Assembly (NCBI GenBank): GCA_964390725.1
Contig: CAYMIW010000011.1
Coordinates: 15,480-79,479 of the forward strand
Reading direction: 5' to 3'
From: JAABTH01 sp964390725
GTDB taxonomy: Bacteria; Bacillota; Dethiobacteria; DTU022
Length of the DNA stretch: 64,000 nucleotides
The notes below the pieces were generated by a model. That model made no database searches, had not been told where the DNA came from, and saw only the letters and a list, made by a program, of their open reading frames with translations. The translations under genes and the position numbers were made by a program. Of this stretch, positions 43,318-53,171 are shown one piece after another. Positions within the stretch are counted from its first letter, which is position 1; each line of letters opens with the position of its first letter.

Positions 43318-44955
43318 TTGCGTAAGTATAAATTGATGATCTTCCTGGCCTTCTTGCTAACAATTACCCTTGTTTTAACCGCCTGTGGGGGAAATGGTGG
43401 TGATAGTGGCGGTGACGGCAACATCCTGAGGATTGGCTACATGCGGGAGATAGAGAGCCTTAACCCGATGCTGATCTGGTCGGTCCAGGCTTACGAGGTA
43501 ATGAACCTGAATTATAATTACCTGATGAGCTGGGATGAGGAGTTGAATGTTACCCCGAAATTGGCCAGCTCCTGGGAAGTAGATGACAGTGGTACTTTAT
43601 GGACATTCTACCTTGAAGAAGATGTAACCTGGCATGACGGGGAACCTTTTACTGCAGAAGATGTTAAGTTTACCTTTGAATATATCCGTGATAATGAACT
43701 GGGCTATTTTTATGATTATGTGGCATCAATGGAAACAATAGAGGTTGTGAATGATTACACCCTGACAGTTAAGACAGACGAACCGATAGCCTGGATGCCC
43801 CAGATCCTGGTGCCCATATTGCCCGCGCATATCTGGTCGGAAATTGACCCGGCCGATGCCGAGGGTGAATTTGCCAACGATGACCCTGTCGGGACTGGAC
43901 CGTTCCAGGTGATTGAGCATCGAAAAGGCGAATTTACGAGGATGGCAGCCAACGATAACTATTATCTCGGGCGCCCGGCAGTCGATGAGGTTATCTTCAT
44001 TATTTATGCCAATACCGATATGATGGTGGAAGCGCTGAAACAGGGTGAGCTGGATGTAATAGCCGATGTTCCGGGGGCCCAGTTTAAAGCCCTGGAAGAG
44101 GTTAACGACCCGAATATAGTTACCCTGAATGCCGATTCACCATCATTCACCGAGCTTTCTTTTAATGTATGGGAAGATGAAATTTCCCAGGGCAATCCCC
44201 TCCTGCTTGACCGCAACATAAGAATTGCCATTGAGTATGCCCTGGACAGGGAAGAGATGGTGAATGTGGCCGGGATGGGCTACGGGGATCCCGGTTCAGC
44301 CCTGGTTCCACCGCTCTTTGATTTCTGGCACCTGGACCTTGGTGATGATTTCCGCGCTTATAATCCACAGACGGCAGCAGATATTCTGGATCAGGCCGGC
44401 TACCTGGCCGGAGCTGACGGGATTAGGGTTAGTCCTGACGGAGAAAGACTCTCCTTTACCATTCTAATCCGTAATGAATCACCGGACAACCAGAAAATGG
44501 GCACCATGATTAAGGATATGCTGGCCGAGGTTGGCATTGAAATAACTATATCGGTAATTGATGAAGGAACCCTGACCGACCGGATTTTCGATGGCGATTT
44601 TGACATGTTTATCTGGGGCTGGTTTGTTGATGTTGATCCTTCCTCGATTTTAAAGGTAGTGACTACCGATGAAATTCTATCCTGGAGCGATTGCTTCTAC
44701 TCAAACCCTGTTTATGACGAGATGCATCTGCTGCAGCAGAGAACCATGGATCGTAATGAGCGGCAGGCGCTGATTCATGAGATGCAGCAGATTTTTTATG
44801 ATGATTGTCCCTATATTATCCTGTCATACGACCCTGAACTGATGGCTTATCGCAGTGACAAGTATGAAGGATGGCTGCGTAATCCGGAAACGGGTCCGGT
44901 TATCTTTACCAACGTGGTAGATACTTATGAGCAGCTTCGCCCAATAGGGGAGTAA
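43318..44955 (+). CDS. Peptide/nickel-type ABC transporter substrate-binding lipoprotein
   Basis: The 545-residue family 5 solute-binding protein has lipobox LTACGG (Cys about residue 22) and the family signatures LRIGYMREIESLNPM, TWHDGEPFTAEDVKFTFEYI and PVGTGPFQV. It binds the substrate outside the cell for the permease and ATPase subunits encoded downstream. The TTG start follows AAAGGAGG by 8 bases. A GC-rich hairpin at 44961 separates it from the permease genes, as often seen where the binding protein is made in excess. The ligand could be a peptide, a glycine-betaine-like conjugate or another amine. Confidence 0.92.
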   Translation: MRKYKLMIFLAFLLTITLVLTACGGNGGDSGGDGNILRIGYMREIESLNPMLIWSVQAYEVMNLNYNYLMSWDEELNVTPKLASSWEVDDSGTLWTFYLEEDVTWHDGEPFTAEDVKFTFEYIRDNELGYFYDYVASMETIEVVNDYTLTVKTDEPIAWMPQILVPILPAHIWSEIDPADAEGEFANDDPVGTGPFQVIEHRKGEFTRMAANDNYYLGRPAVDEVIFIIYANTDMMVEALKQGELDVIADVPGAQFKALEEVNDPNIVTLNADSPSFTELSFNVWEDEISQGNPLLLDRNIRIAIEYALDREEMVNVAGMGYGDPGSALVPPLFDFWHLDLGDDFRAYNPQTAADILDQAGYLAGADGIRVSPDGERLSFTILIRNESPDNQKMGTMIKDMLAEVGIEITISVIDEGTLTDRIFDGDFDMFIWGWFVDVDPSSILKVVTTDEILSWSDCFYSNPVYDEMHLLQQRTMDRNERQALIHEMQQIFYDDCPYIILSYDPELMAYRSDKYEGWLRNPETGPVIFTNVVDTYEQLRPIGE

Positions 44956-44960
44956 GTAAA

Positions 44961-44996
44961 GGAACCGGCTCGTGCCCTGTGGCAGGGGCCGGTTCT
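44961..44996 (+). terminator. Hairpin/attenuator after the substrate-binding protein gene
   Basis: GAACCGGC (44962-44969) pairs with GCCGGTTC, with inner CCCTG/CAGGG. The tail TATCATTAG is not a good T-run, so partial read-through into the permease genes is likely. Confidence 0.6.
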
Positions 44997-45096
44997 ATCA
45001 TTAGACGGGATTATGGTATAAAAACCCCCGGCTGCGGCAACTAAAAAAAATCTGGACATGATTATACATTAATAACTCCCGGGAGGGGATCAGGCG

Positions 45097-46068
45097 TTGA
45101 ACATGCGTGGTTATCTGGGACGTAAATTCGTTCAGGCGTTGATCACAATTTTCATCGTGATCTGCATGAACTTTTTTTTATTCCGTATTATGCCCGGGGA
45201 CCCGATCAGGGTTTTAATCCGTAACCCGAAAATATCGGGTGAGGCCCTGGAAAGGGTGAGGGAGCAGTTTGGTTTAAACGAAAGCCTTTTACACCAGTTT
45301 TTTATTTACCTGAAAGACTTATTTTCCGCCAACCTGGGCACATCATTTAACTACCGGCAGCCCGTTCTCGACATTGTTGTCGAGCGCATTCCGGCTACAG
45401 TTATGCTTGTCGGCACGGCAACAATATTATCGATCCTGATCGGCGTTGTTTTGGGGGTGATTTTTGCCTGGAAACGGGGAACCCGCCTTGATGTTATCGG
45501 CCTGAGCGTTTCGCTGATTCTTTATTCAATGCCTACTTTTTGGGTTGCGATTATCATGGTAATGCTTTTCGCTGTTTACTGGCAAATATTTCCTCTCGGC
45601 GGGATGGGTATGCCGGGTGTTCAGTACGCCTCGGCCTGGGCCGAGATGATTTCGCAGCTGCGCCATATGATTTTGCCAACGGTAACTTTTGCCCTTATTT
45701 TAGTTGGCGAGTATGTTTTAATCATGCGCAGTTCCCTGCTGGAGGTAATGCGCGAAGATTATATGCTCACAGCAAGGGCCAAGGGTGTCAGCAGCACCAA
45801 CCTGCTGCGCAGGCATGCCCTGCCCAATGCTATGCTTCCCGTAGTGACGCTGATTGCAATTAACCTTGGTTTTATCGTGGGAGGGGCTATTCAAATCGAA
45901 ACTGTTTTTTCCTGGCCCGGCCTGGGGCGCCTGATGTACACAGCCCTCACCAATCGCGATTACCCTGTACTGCAGGGGCTATTTTTGCTGGTTACCATTG
46001 CAGTTGTTGGCGCCAATTTCTGTGCCGATATTATTTACCGTTACCTCGACCCCCGGGTCAAGTCCTGA
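45097..46068 (+). CDS. ABC transporter permease, DppB/OppB type
   Basis: The 323-residue protein has about six membrane helices. It carries the N-terminal FFLFRIMPGDPI motif of DppB proteins and the EAA loop region EVMREDYMLTARAKGVS...LRRHALPNAMLPV that contacts the ATPase. The TTG at 45097 is 8 bases after GGGAGGGG; the ATG at 45103 would be 14. It works with the subunits encoded downstream. Confidence 0.93.
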   Translation: MNMRGYLGRKFVQALITIFIVICMNFFLFRIMPGDPIRVLIRNPKISGEALERVREQFGLNESLLHQFFIYLKDLFSANLGTSFNYRQPVLDIVVERIPATVMLVGTATILSILIGVVLGVIFAWKRGTRLDVIGLSVSLILYSMPTFWVAIIMVMLFAVYWQIFPLGGMGMPGVQYASAWAEMISQLRHMILPTVTFALILVGEYVLIMRSSLLEVMREDYMLTARAKGVSSTNLLRRHALPNAMLPVVTLIAINLGFIVGGAIQIETVFSWPGLGRLMYTALTNRDYPVLQGLFLLVTIAVVGANFCADIIYRYLDPRVKS

Positions 46069-46080
46069 GGAGGTGTTCGC

Positions 46081-46980
46081 ATGAATTCAGCCCTGGTTAA
46101 GCAAGAAACCGTTACTCTTTGGAAGAAAAATTTTTCATCTTTCTGGTCAATATTCCGTGAGAACACCATGGGCCTGATCGGCCTGATTATCCTGGCCATA
46201 TTTGCCCTGATGGCCATTCTGGGTCCCTACCTGGTAGATATATCAATTCTGACCGTAGACGGGGTAACCCAGGTAATGCATCCTCCTACAGCGGGGTATG
46301 TACTCGGTACCGATGATCTCGGCAAGGATATCCTGGCCAGTGTTATTATCGGTTCACGGGTATCTCTTTTAGTTGGTCTGGCGGCAACGGTTATCTCCAT
46401 GGTTATTGGAACCCTGGTTGGTATAGTATCGGGGTTTTACGGCCGCGCTGTTGATACTATTCTGATGCGGATAACCGATGTATTCCTGGTAATCCCCTGG
46501 TTGCCCCTGATGCTGGTTATGGCTGCCCTGTTGGGTCCGAGCCTGGGTAATATAATTTTTGTGATCGGCATTACCAGCTGGGCCGGAACGGCAAGAATAA
46601 TTCGTTCACAAACCCTGAGTATTAAAGAACGGCCTTATGTTGAAAGGGCGCGGGCGATAGGTAGTGGTGACGGGCATATAATGCTGCACCACATCCTGCC
46701 CAATGTTTTCCCCCTGATCTTTGCCAATACTGTTCTTGTTGCAGCGGTGGCAATATTGTCAGAAACAACGCTCAGCTTTCTCGGCATGGGTGATCCAACC
46801 CAGGTAACCTGGGGCATGATGCTTCACTTTGCCTTTTCCATGGGCGCGGTATCTTTCGGGGCCTGGTGGTGGCTGCTGCCGCCCGGTATTTGTGTCGTCC
46901 TGGTTGTGCTTGGTTTTACCTTCATCGGTTACGCCCTTGATGAAGTTCTAAATCCAAAGTTGAGGAGGCGTGATCAGTGA
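46081..46980 (+). CDS. ABC transporter permease, DppC/OppC type
   Basis: The 299-residue permease has the DppC N-terminal pattern (FRENTMGLIGLIILAIFALM), an extracellular GTDDLGKD segment and the EAA loop IKERPYVERARAIGSGD...LHHILPNVFP. GAGGAGGTG precedes the ATG at 46081, 12 bases after the dppB-like stop. Its stop overlaps the start of the first ATPase gene. Confidence 0.93.
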   Translation: MNSALVKQETVTLWKKNFSSFWSIFRENTMGLIGLIILAIFALMAILGPYLVDISILTVDGVTQVMHPPTAGYVLGTDDLGKDILASVIIGSRVSLLVGLAATVISMVIGTLVGIVSGFYGRAVDTILMRITDVFLVIPWLPLMLVMAALLGPSLGNIIFVIGITSWAGTARIIRSQTLSIKERPYVERARAIGSGDGHIMLHHILPNVFPLIFANTVLVAAVAILSETTLSFLGMGDPTQVTWGMMLHFAFSMGAVSFGAWWWLLPPGICVVLVVLGFTFIGYALDEVLNPKLRRRDQ

Positions 46981-47945
46981 AGCTGCTTGAAGTTGATAAT
47001 CTTACAACATATTATAAGCTAAAAGAAGGTTATGTACGAGCCTGTGAAAACATATCGCTCCAGCTGGACAGGGGGGAAGCGGTGGGGCTGGTCGGTGAAT
47101 CAGCCTCGGGTAAAACCACAGCGGCCCTGTCACTGGTGAAGCTGCTGCCAGAAAACGCCATTATAAAAGCGGGGCGGATTATGATTGACGGCCATGATAT
47201 CAGCGGGGCCGGGGAAGAGGAACTTCGCAAAATTCGCTGGAAAGAAATTTCTATAATATTCCAGGGGGCAATGAACGCCCTTAACCCGGTTAGGCGTGTT
47301 GGTGAGCAGATAGTTGAAGCTTTGAAAATACATGAAAAAATTAGCGATAAGGAAGCTATCAGACGAACCGCCGAGCTTTTTGACCAGGTAGAGATTGATC
47401 CCGACAGGGTCAGGGAATATCCCCATGAATTCAGCGGGGGAATGCGCCAGCGGGTGATGATTGCCATGGCCATAGCCTGTAACCCGAAAATTGTTATCGG
47501 TGATGAACCTACCACGGCACTTGATGTGATGGTCCAGGCCCAGGTGCTGCAGCTTCTTGAAAACCTGCGCCGGGAAAGACAGATGGGTTTGATACTGATT
47601 ACACATGATCTGTCTGTGGTAGGTGAAACGTGCGACCGGGTAGCGGTTATGTATGCCGGGCAGATTGTCGAAGATGGTCCTACTGAAAAAGTATTCAGTG
47701 ATCCGGCACATCCATATACGCGAGCCCTGATTGCTGCCTTCCCCAATATTGAAGGAGAAAGAAACCTTGCTTCGTCTATACCGGGCAACCCTCCGAACCT
47801 GCTTTATCCTCCGGGAGGGTGCCGTTTTCATCAACGCTGTAGCGAAGCAAAAGCCGGTTGCAGGGATATTGAACCTGCGATAACCGAACTGGCCCCCGGT
47901 CATCGTGCTTGCTGCCACTTGCTCCAGGGGAGGGTAAAGGTATGA
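46977..47945 (+). CDS. ABC transporter ATPase, DppD/OppD type
   Basis: The 322-residue ATPase has Walker A GESASGKTT, signature FSGGMRQRV, Walker B IVIGDEPTTALD and the oligopeptide-transporter C-terminal region with the cysteine motif CRFHQRCSEAKAGC, which in relatives binds an iron-sulfur cluster. The GTG start overlaps the preceding stop (GTGA). It pairs with the ATPase encoded downstream to drive uptake. Confidence 0.94.
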   Translation: MKLLEVDNLTTYYKLKEGYVRACENISLQLDRGEAVGLVGESASGKTTAALSLVKLLPENAIIKAGRIMIDGHDISGAGEEELRKIRWKEISIIFQGAMNALNPVRRVGEQIVEALKIHEKISDKEAIRRTAELFDQVEIDPDRVREYPHEFSGGMRQRVMIAMAIACNPKIVIGDEPTTALDVMVQAQVLQLLENLRRERQMGLILITHDLSVVGETCDRVAVMYAGQIVEDGPTEKVFSDPAHPYTRALIAAFPNIEGERNLASSIPGNPPNLLYPPGGCRFHQRCSEAKAGCRDIEPAITELAPGHRACCHLLQGRVKV

Positions 47946-48952
47946 AACCTGTTGCACAGAATATCAATAATTCTGCCCTGCTCACTGTTTCCGGCCTGGA
48001 AGTGCATTTTACCGCCCGGTCGGGTTTTCTAACTTCCCTGCTCAGCCGGGAGACAATCCGGGTGAGGGCTGTCGACGGGCTCGATTTCAACCTGGCCCGC
48101 GGCGAAATACTCTGCCTGGCTGGAGAATCGGGCAGTGGCAAAACTACAACGGGTAAGGCGATTTTGCGTTTGGTTGAACCAACCGGCGGTGATATATTCT
48201 ATAACGGGGAAAATGTGCGTCAGTTTAACCGGTCCCGGCTGCGGCGGTTCAGGCAGGATGCGCAGATTATCTTCCAGGATCCCTATGAATCACTGAACCC
48301 CCGGCAGACTGTTTTTTCTACGGTTGCCGAACCGCTCGAGGTTAACCGGTTAACCTCGAGCCAGGGTGAAAAAGAAGAAAGGGTGGCCGAGGCGCTGAGC
48401 GATGCCGGGTTGAATAACCCCCGGGAACTGTTTTTGCGTTATCCCCATGAGTTGAGTGGTGGTCAGAGACAGCGTTTAGCCATAGCCGGGGGGCTGGTGC
48501 TGAAGCCGCATTTTATTGTTGCCGATGAACCTGTTTCCATGCTCGATCTCTCCATCCGGGCCGGTATCCTCAAATTAATGGTTGATCTGCGGGATCAGAA
48601 AGGAATCAGCTACTTGTTTATAACCCATGATCTTTCACTGGCCTGGCTGGTTTCCGACCGTATTGCTATCATGTACCTGGGTAAAATTGTAGAACTGGGC
48701 AGCGCCGACGAGGTAATCAAGAAACCGCTTCACCCCTACACCAGGGCCCTGGTATCGGTTATCCCGGTACCCAAAAGAATTTCCCTGGCCGATAAAACCT
48801 TGCTGAAAGGGGAAACGCCCGATCCGATCAATATTCCCACGGGCTGCCGTTTTCATCCGCGTTGCCCTATAAAGCAGGCACGTTGCCGCGAGGAAGAACC
48901 GCTTTATCGCCAGGTTGAAGGGGGCCGTTTTGTCGCCTGCCATTTTATCTAG
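47942..48952 (+). CDS. ABC transporter ATPase, DppF/OppF type
   Basis: The 336-residue ATPase has Walker A GESGSGKTTTG, signature LSGGQRQRLA, Walker B FIVADEPVSMLD and the C-terminal CRFHPRCPIKQARC cysteine motif. The ATG at 47942 overlaps the preceding stop (ATGA) and follows GGGGAGGG, so it is chosen over an in-frame TTG at 47909. It is the heterodimer partner of the ATPase encoded at 46977. Confidence 0.94.
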   Translation: MKPVAQNINNSALLTVSGLEVHFTARSGFLTSLLSRETIRVRAVDGLDFNLARGEILCLAGESGSGKTTTGKAILRLVEPTGGDIFYNGENVRQFNRSRLRRFRQDAQIIFQDPYESLNPRQTVFSTVAEPLEVNRLTSSQGEKEERVAEALSDAGLNNPRELFLRYPHELSGGQRQRLAIAGGLVLKPHFIVADEPVSMLDLSIRAGILKLMVDLRDQKGISYLFITHDLSLAWLVSDRIAIMYLGKIVELGSADEVIKKPLHPYTRALVSVIPVPKRISLADKTLLKGETPDPINIPTGCRFHPRCPIKQARCREEEPLYRQVEGGRFVACHFI

Positions 48953-48970
48953 AAGTGAGATGAATAATAG

Positions 48971-51900
48971 ATGAGTATAAATATATACCTTGTATCGAAC
49001 CGCGATTTGCCCCGGGCGTGCAGCCTGGCTGCTTCGGTTTACCTGAAGGCCGAAAGTGAAGTATTCTTTCTCGACCCGCTGAACTTTGATGAGGAGCTGC
49101 AGCAATTATTATTACTTAGCCGGAGGCTGCCGGTCAATTTTGTTGACACAACGGGTTCAGAACAGCTGCGGGCAGCCCTGGTTGAAATGAAGTTAAAAGT
49201 TATTTTCAATGCATGTGAAATGGATTTATGCACTGCCCCGGATATATCACCGGGTTACTGCCTGGCAGCTGCCGATTCCCCGGCAGACTGCCTGCAAGCG
49301 GCGGCGGCGGCCATACGACTTGGTTATTTATTTATGGCGTTGCCCCGGGCAGCAGTGGATCTTTCTCTTTCTCAGGGTCGGTTTCCCATGCTCTGGTTCG
49401 GTTCCACTGAGAAGCTGTATTCAGTAACCGGTTTAACCGAACCGGATCACTATACTATAATAAACAGCAGCGCCGCTCTCCTGAAGTATTTTCAGGGAGC
49501 AGGACTGGAAAATGATTATCTTGTTCTTTATAATTCGGCTGACCTGCTTGGAAAATCAACAGGAGGCGATGCTCTGGGCAAGCTGCGGGTAAGGGGGTTA
49601 AGCCTGCTCTTAACAGTACTTTCTTCTTACAGAAACATTTTCCCTTATGACGCCGTTGCAGAAGAGCCTGATCCGCTGACCATAGAACGGCAGCTTAATG
49701 ATATGGTGCGGAATATTGGTCTTAAGCCGCGTTACCTGGCCGTTCTTGCTTCGCCGGCAGTAATTCCGTTTATATGCGGGGAGAAAAAAGCAATTACTGC
49801 CTGGGCAGAAGAAATGGTACGCGATATTCACCTCCGCCTGAACAGTGATCTTTTTTTTGATCTTGCTGAGGGGCGTTTGATGCAGCATACAACCGGCGGG
49901 CTTTCAACACAGTTAATTAGTACCAAGTATTACAATGAAATTAAAAGCTTTTCCATGCGCAGCGGGCGGGAAGTATTAATTGTCAGTACTCCCTATATTG
50001 AAAGTGGAATTATATTCAGCAGCGATGAAGCCCTGATAAAAGCCCAGCTGCTGCCCGGCCTTGCAGAAGCCGGTTATGATGTAACCCTGCTGCAGGGCAG
50101 GGAAGCTCATTACGGCAGGGTCAGTGCCAAGCTGGCCGGGGCGGATTACCTTCTCTATACAGGTCACGGTGGTCCTGAGGGGCTGCATACTTACGGACAT
50201 TCACTTAACCGTGCTGATCTTCCGTCACTTCCTCCCCAGGTTGTTTACACTTCAGCCTGCTCGACCACGGCAGTAGTGCCGCACTGGCACTCTGTAACGG
50301 AAGGTTTAGAGTGGCAGGGCATAGCTGTTGATTCACGCCAGGTGATTGGCCTTTCTTTTATCGAAAAAGGAGCCCTGGTTTACATAGGCGGGGCGACTGT
50401 AGAGGATCTTCAGTACAGCACTTCAATTTACGGTATATTCATTGATGCTCTTTTATATAAAGGACTCAGTGTTGGCGAGGCGCTGCTGGCAACCCGGGAT
50501 TTCATCAGTCTGTACGCGGCAACCCTGCTTCAGAAAAATCCGGAGGCTTACCGCAGGTACCGCTGGGGGACGGCCAATGCCCTGCACCAGCAGGTTCTGC
50601 TTGGTGATCCGGCATTTGTTCCTATAAGCGACCCTGTTGGCAGGCTCGCTTTACCACAGGAAACAGTAAGTTCTCCGGAGGGTAAAATCAGGCTTACCGT
50701 TTCTGTGCCCCCAGAACGCTGGCGCAGGGCCGGTGCTGAAGTTAATATGAAAGAAGCTTCAAAGCACTATTACCGCTGCCGCAACATTGAGGTTGACGCT
50801 CCTTATGGTGAAGATGTGATTAGTTGGGGCGATTATTACAGGATTGCTCCCGCTGCAGATGGCATAAGTGATAGAGCCCTGATGTCGGCATTTATCCACC
50901 TGACGGCCGATCTGCCCCCCGGAACTGCGCCGGGTAAAATCAGACTGACTGATGTAAATGCCCTGGATTCGCACTGCCTCCTGTGCGGTAATAAGCAGGT
51001 GCTGCCTGAAGACCTGCTTGCAGCGGCCGCTAATTTTAAAATACCCTACCTGCTGCAACCCCCGATCACACTTGATATGCATAATGGCTGGGCCTGCAGT
51101 GCCGAATGGCGGGATGATCACTACCGCCTGCACTGGCTGGCCCCCTTGCTGCTGATTGATGATCGTCGGGGTACGGCAACACGCCTTAATAAACTGGTTT
51201 TTGAAGTTGAAACCCGGGCGGGGGTAATGTATGAAGGCAGGATTTCTACCGTTAGTGATCACAGTTCTTTTCTGATTATTGCCGGAAAAGAACAGGAGCA
51301 GGAAAGCGGTGCCGAAAAAGGCCCAAAACTGCTTGATCCTGTTATCTCCTTGACGGAAACCGATGGTTCATTTGCCTTTGTTGCTGCCGCCGGGGCCAGG
51401 GCAGCTCTTGATGAACCATTTCCACTTTATGAACTGCCTGCGGTAATGAGACCGCTCAGCGACAGGTTATATGATCTGGCGAGCTCCTCAGCCGGGGTTA
51501 TTGCCCCGGAGCCTCCGGAAATGGTTAAAGTACAGGGTTACCTGCTTGATCGTTCTGAAGGAAATGCCCTTGCCGGGGGACTTGTACGTATATTTCGCGG
51601 AGAACTTGATCCTGTCGGGGACCAGCTAATTGAAGCTTTCGCCCTGGAATTACATACGGCTGAAGACGGTTCATTTGCTTTTTCACTGCCGCCGGGCAAA
51701 TATTTACTCGGGGCTGCTGCAGTAGCAAAGGAAAAACGTTACAAATCAACGGAATGGCCGCTGGAGTTAATTGCAGGGGAAGATTACCACCGTATTTATG
51801 CGTTAGACCAGGCTGCAGTTGTTAAAGGCAGGATTAAGTTCCGGGATGATTGCCCCCCCGAACCACCTGTAATTGCCCTGAAGAAATTTCCGCCGGTTGA

Positions 51901-52111
51901 AGGAAAAGGAGCCTTGTCCAAGGTGCCGGTTGACAGGGATGGCTTCTACGAGTGCCTGGTTAGCTTCCAGGACCGGTTCTTTATAGTCCTCGATGAAGAA
52001 GGGTATAATACTATTAAGGATGATAACGGGGGCAGCGGCTACAAACTGGCTCCGCAGGAGGTTTTAACACGGGATTATATCTTGATTAGGAATAAGGAGA
52101 GCGGTGCATAG
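48971..52111 (+). CDS. Large caspase-clan (C25/gingipain-like) cysteine peptidase-like protein
   Basis: The 1046-residue protein has no signal peptide or membrane helix. Residues 1-330 are unassigned. Residues of about 330-570 form a clan CD peptidase-like domain with the His-Cys dyad H399 (YTGHGGPEG) and C430 (VYTSACSTTA), as in gingipain (C25) and related CHAT or caspase-like proteins. GLSFIEKGALVYIGGATVE and LLYKGLSVGEALLATRD, near the end of this domain, are typical of the C25 fold. The C-terminal about 170 residues contain carboxypeptidase-regulatory-like beta domains (GYLLDRSEGNALAGGLVRIF). It sits 18 bases after the ABC importer and overlaps the next gene by reading direction. A cytoplasmic location next to an importer is unusual for C25-like proteins. 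Confidence 0.75.
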   Translation: MSINIYLVSNRDLPRACSLAASVYLKAESEVFFLDPLNFDEELQQLLLLSRRLPVNFVDTTGSEQLRAALVEMKLKVIFNACEMDLCTAPDISPGYCLAAADSPADCLQAAAAAIRLGYLFMALPRAAVDLSLSQGRFPMLWFGSTEKLYSVTGLTEPDHYTIINSSAALLKYFQGAGLENDYLVLYNSADLLGKSTGGDALGKLRVRGLSLLLTVLSSYRNIFPYDAVAEEPDPLTIERQLNDMVRNIGLKPRYLAVLASPAVIPFICGEKKAITAWAEEMVRDIHLRLNSDLFFDLAEGRLMQHTTGGLSTQLISTKYYNEIKSFSMRSGREVLIVSTPYIESGIIFSSDEALIKAQLLPGLAEAGYDVTLLQGREAHYGRVSAKLAGADYLLYTGHGGPEGLHTYGHSLNRADLPSLPPQVVYTSACSTTAVVPHWHSVTEGLEWQGIAVDSRQVIGLSFIEKGALVYIGGATVEDLQYSTSIYGIFIDALLYKGLSVGEALLATRDFISLYAATLLQKNPEAYRRYRWGTANALHQQVLLGDPAFVPISDPVGRLALPQETVSSPEGKIRLTVSVPPERWRRAGAEVNMKEASKHYYRCRNIEVDAPYGEDVISWGDYYRIAPAADGISDRALMSAFIHLTADLPPGTAPGKIRLTDVNALDSHCLLCGNKQVLPEDLLAAAANFKIPYLLQPPITLDMHNGWACSAEWRDDHYRLHWLAPLLLIDDRRGTATRLNKLVFEVETRAGVMYEGRISTVSDHSSFLIIAGKEQEQESGAEKGPKLLDPVISLTETDGSFAFVAAAGARAALDEPFPLYELPAVMRPLSDRLYDLASSSAGVIAPEPPEMVKVQGYLLDRSEGNALAGGLVRIFRGELDPVGDQLIEAFALELHTAEDGSFAFSLPPGKYLLGAAAVAKEKRYKSTEWPLELIAGEDYHRIYALDQAAVVKGRIKFRDDCPPEPPVIALKKFPPVEGKGALSKVPVDRDGFYECLVSFQDRFFIVLDEEGYNTIKDDNGGSGYKLAPQEVLTRDYILIRNKESGA

Positions 52112-52130
52112 AAGCGCCGGGGAGATGCTC

Positions 52131-53156
52131 ATGACAGAACCGTTGGTAATCAAAGCTTCGGGAAACAACTATGATCTGGGTTTTACCATAGGAAAGGCAG
52201 CACGGAAGCTTCTAATCCGGGCTCTCCGGGATTACAGGCAGCTTCTTCCGGCAGAAGGTTGGCCAAACGGTTTTACTCTTCCGGCAGGATATTTGGCTGC
52301 CGCCCGCGAATCATATCCTCACCTGGTAGAAGAGCTGCAGGGGATGGCAGATGGGGCAGGGCTTGATATGAACCACCTTTTTTTTCTTAATGCTCTTGAA
52401 GAAGCACTCGACCCGCATTATCCATCAGCCTGCAGTTCAGTCGGCCTGATCGACCGGCAGGGTAAAGCCTGGCTTGGCCATAACGAGGACTGGTATGCCT
52501 GCGATGCAAAAGCAGTAATTGTAATATTTGCCCGTCCCCAGGGTAAGCCGGCTTTTGTAAGTGTAACTGCGGCGCCCTTTTTGGCTGCTGTTGGCCTGAA
52601 CGAAGCCGGGTTGGCCCAGGGAGTGAACAGCGTAACCTCAACTGATAACCGGATGGGGGTGCCCAGGATGTTCCTGGCCCGGGCTGCCCTGGAGGCAGAA
52701 ACGATTGAGGGCGCGGTTAAAGCGGCAACTTCCGGAAACAGGGCGGGCGGGTATAATCATTTGCTGGTTCACCGCAGTGGTGAGCTGGGAAATCTTGAAA
52801 CAACAGCAGCAGAAGCGGTTTACACGTCCGGAGACCTGGTTACCTTTCATACCAACCATTACCTTGCCCCCGGGCTGCAGCACCTGGCTGAACCTGCTTC
52901 GGATCATTCACTATCACGTTTCAGCAGGTTAGCCGCTGCTAAAAAGGAGCTGCTGGATAATAATGATCCGGTCGGTGGTATCACTGCCCTCCTGGCCGAT
53001 CATAAAAACAGGCCGTTTTCTATCTGCCGCCATCGGGAAGAGCAGGAAGACGGCAGTGCCACAATATTTTCGGCGCTCTTTAACGCTACCGATTTAAAAG
53101 TTTGGGTTGCCGCAGGCAATCCCTGTGGTAACATATTGAAAGAGATTACTATTTGA
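52131..53156 (+). CDS. C45-family (acyl-CoA:6-APA acyltransferase-like) Ntn hydrolase
   Basis: The ATG at 52131 follows CGGGGAG; the product is 341 residues. The conserved processing site and nucleophile is C101 (SACSSVGL), followed by GKAWLGHNEDW and GLNEAGLAQGVNS. This is the pattern of the C45/AAT family, which self-cleaves to expose the N-terminal cysteine and hydrolyses or transfers amides. It may cut an amide bond in the imported substrate (inference). It starts 19 bases after the stop of the caspase-clan gene and is followed closely by an M20 hydrolase gene. Confidence 0.85.
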   Translation: MTEPLVIKASGNNYDLGFTIGKAARKLLIRALRDYRQLLPAEGWPNGFTLPAGYLAAARESYPHLVEELQGMADGAGLDMNHLFFLNALEEALDPHYPSACSSVGLIDRQGKAWLGHNEDWYACDAKAVIVIFARPQGKPAFVSVTAAPFLAAVGLNEAGLAQGVNSVTSTDNRMGVPRMFLARAALEAETIEGAVKAATSGNRAGGYNHLLVHRSGELGNLETTAAEAVYTSGDLVTFHTNHYLAPGLQHLAEPASDHSLSRFSRLAAAKKELLDNNDPVGGITALLADHKNRPFSICRHREEQEDGSATIFSALFNATDLKVWVAAGNPCGNILKEITI

Positions 53157-53171
53157 AAAGTGGTGAAATTA

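Noticed and set aside
47030..47957. Two long minus-strand frames opposite the first ABC ATPase gene
   Set aside because: Shadow frames of a strongly conserved ATPase gene.
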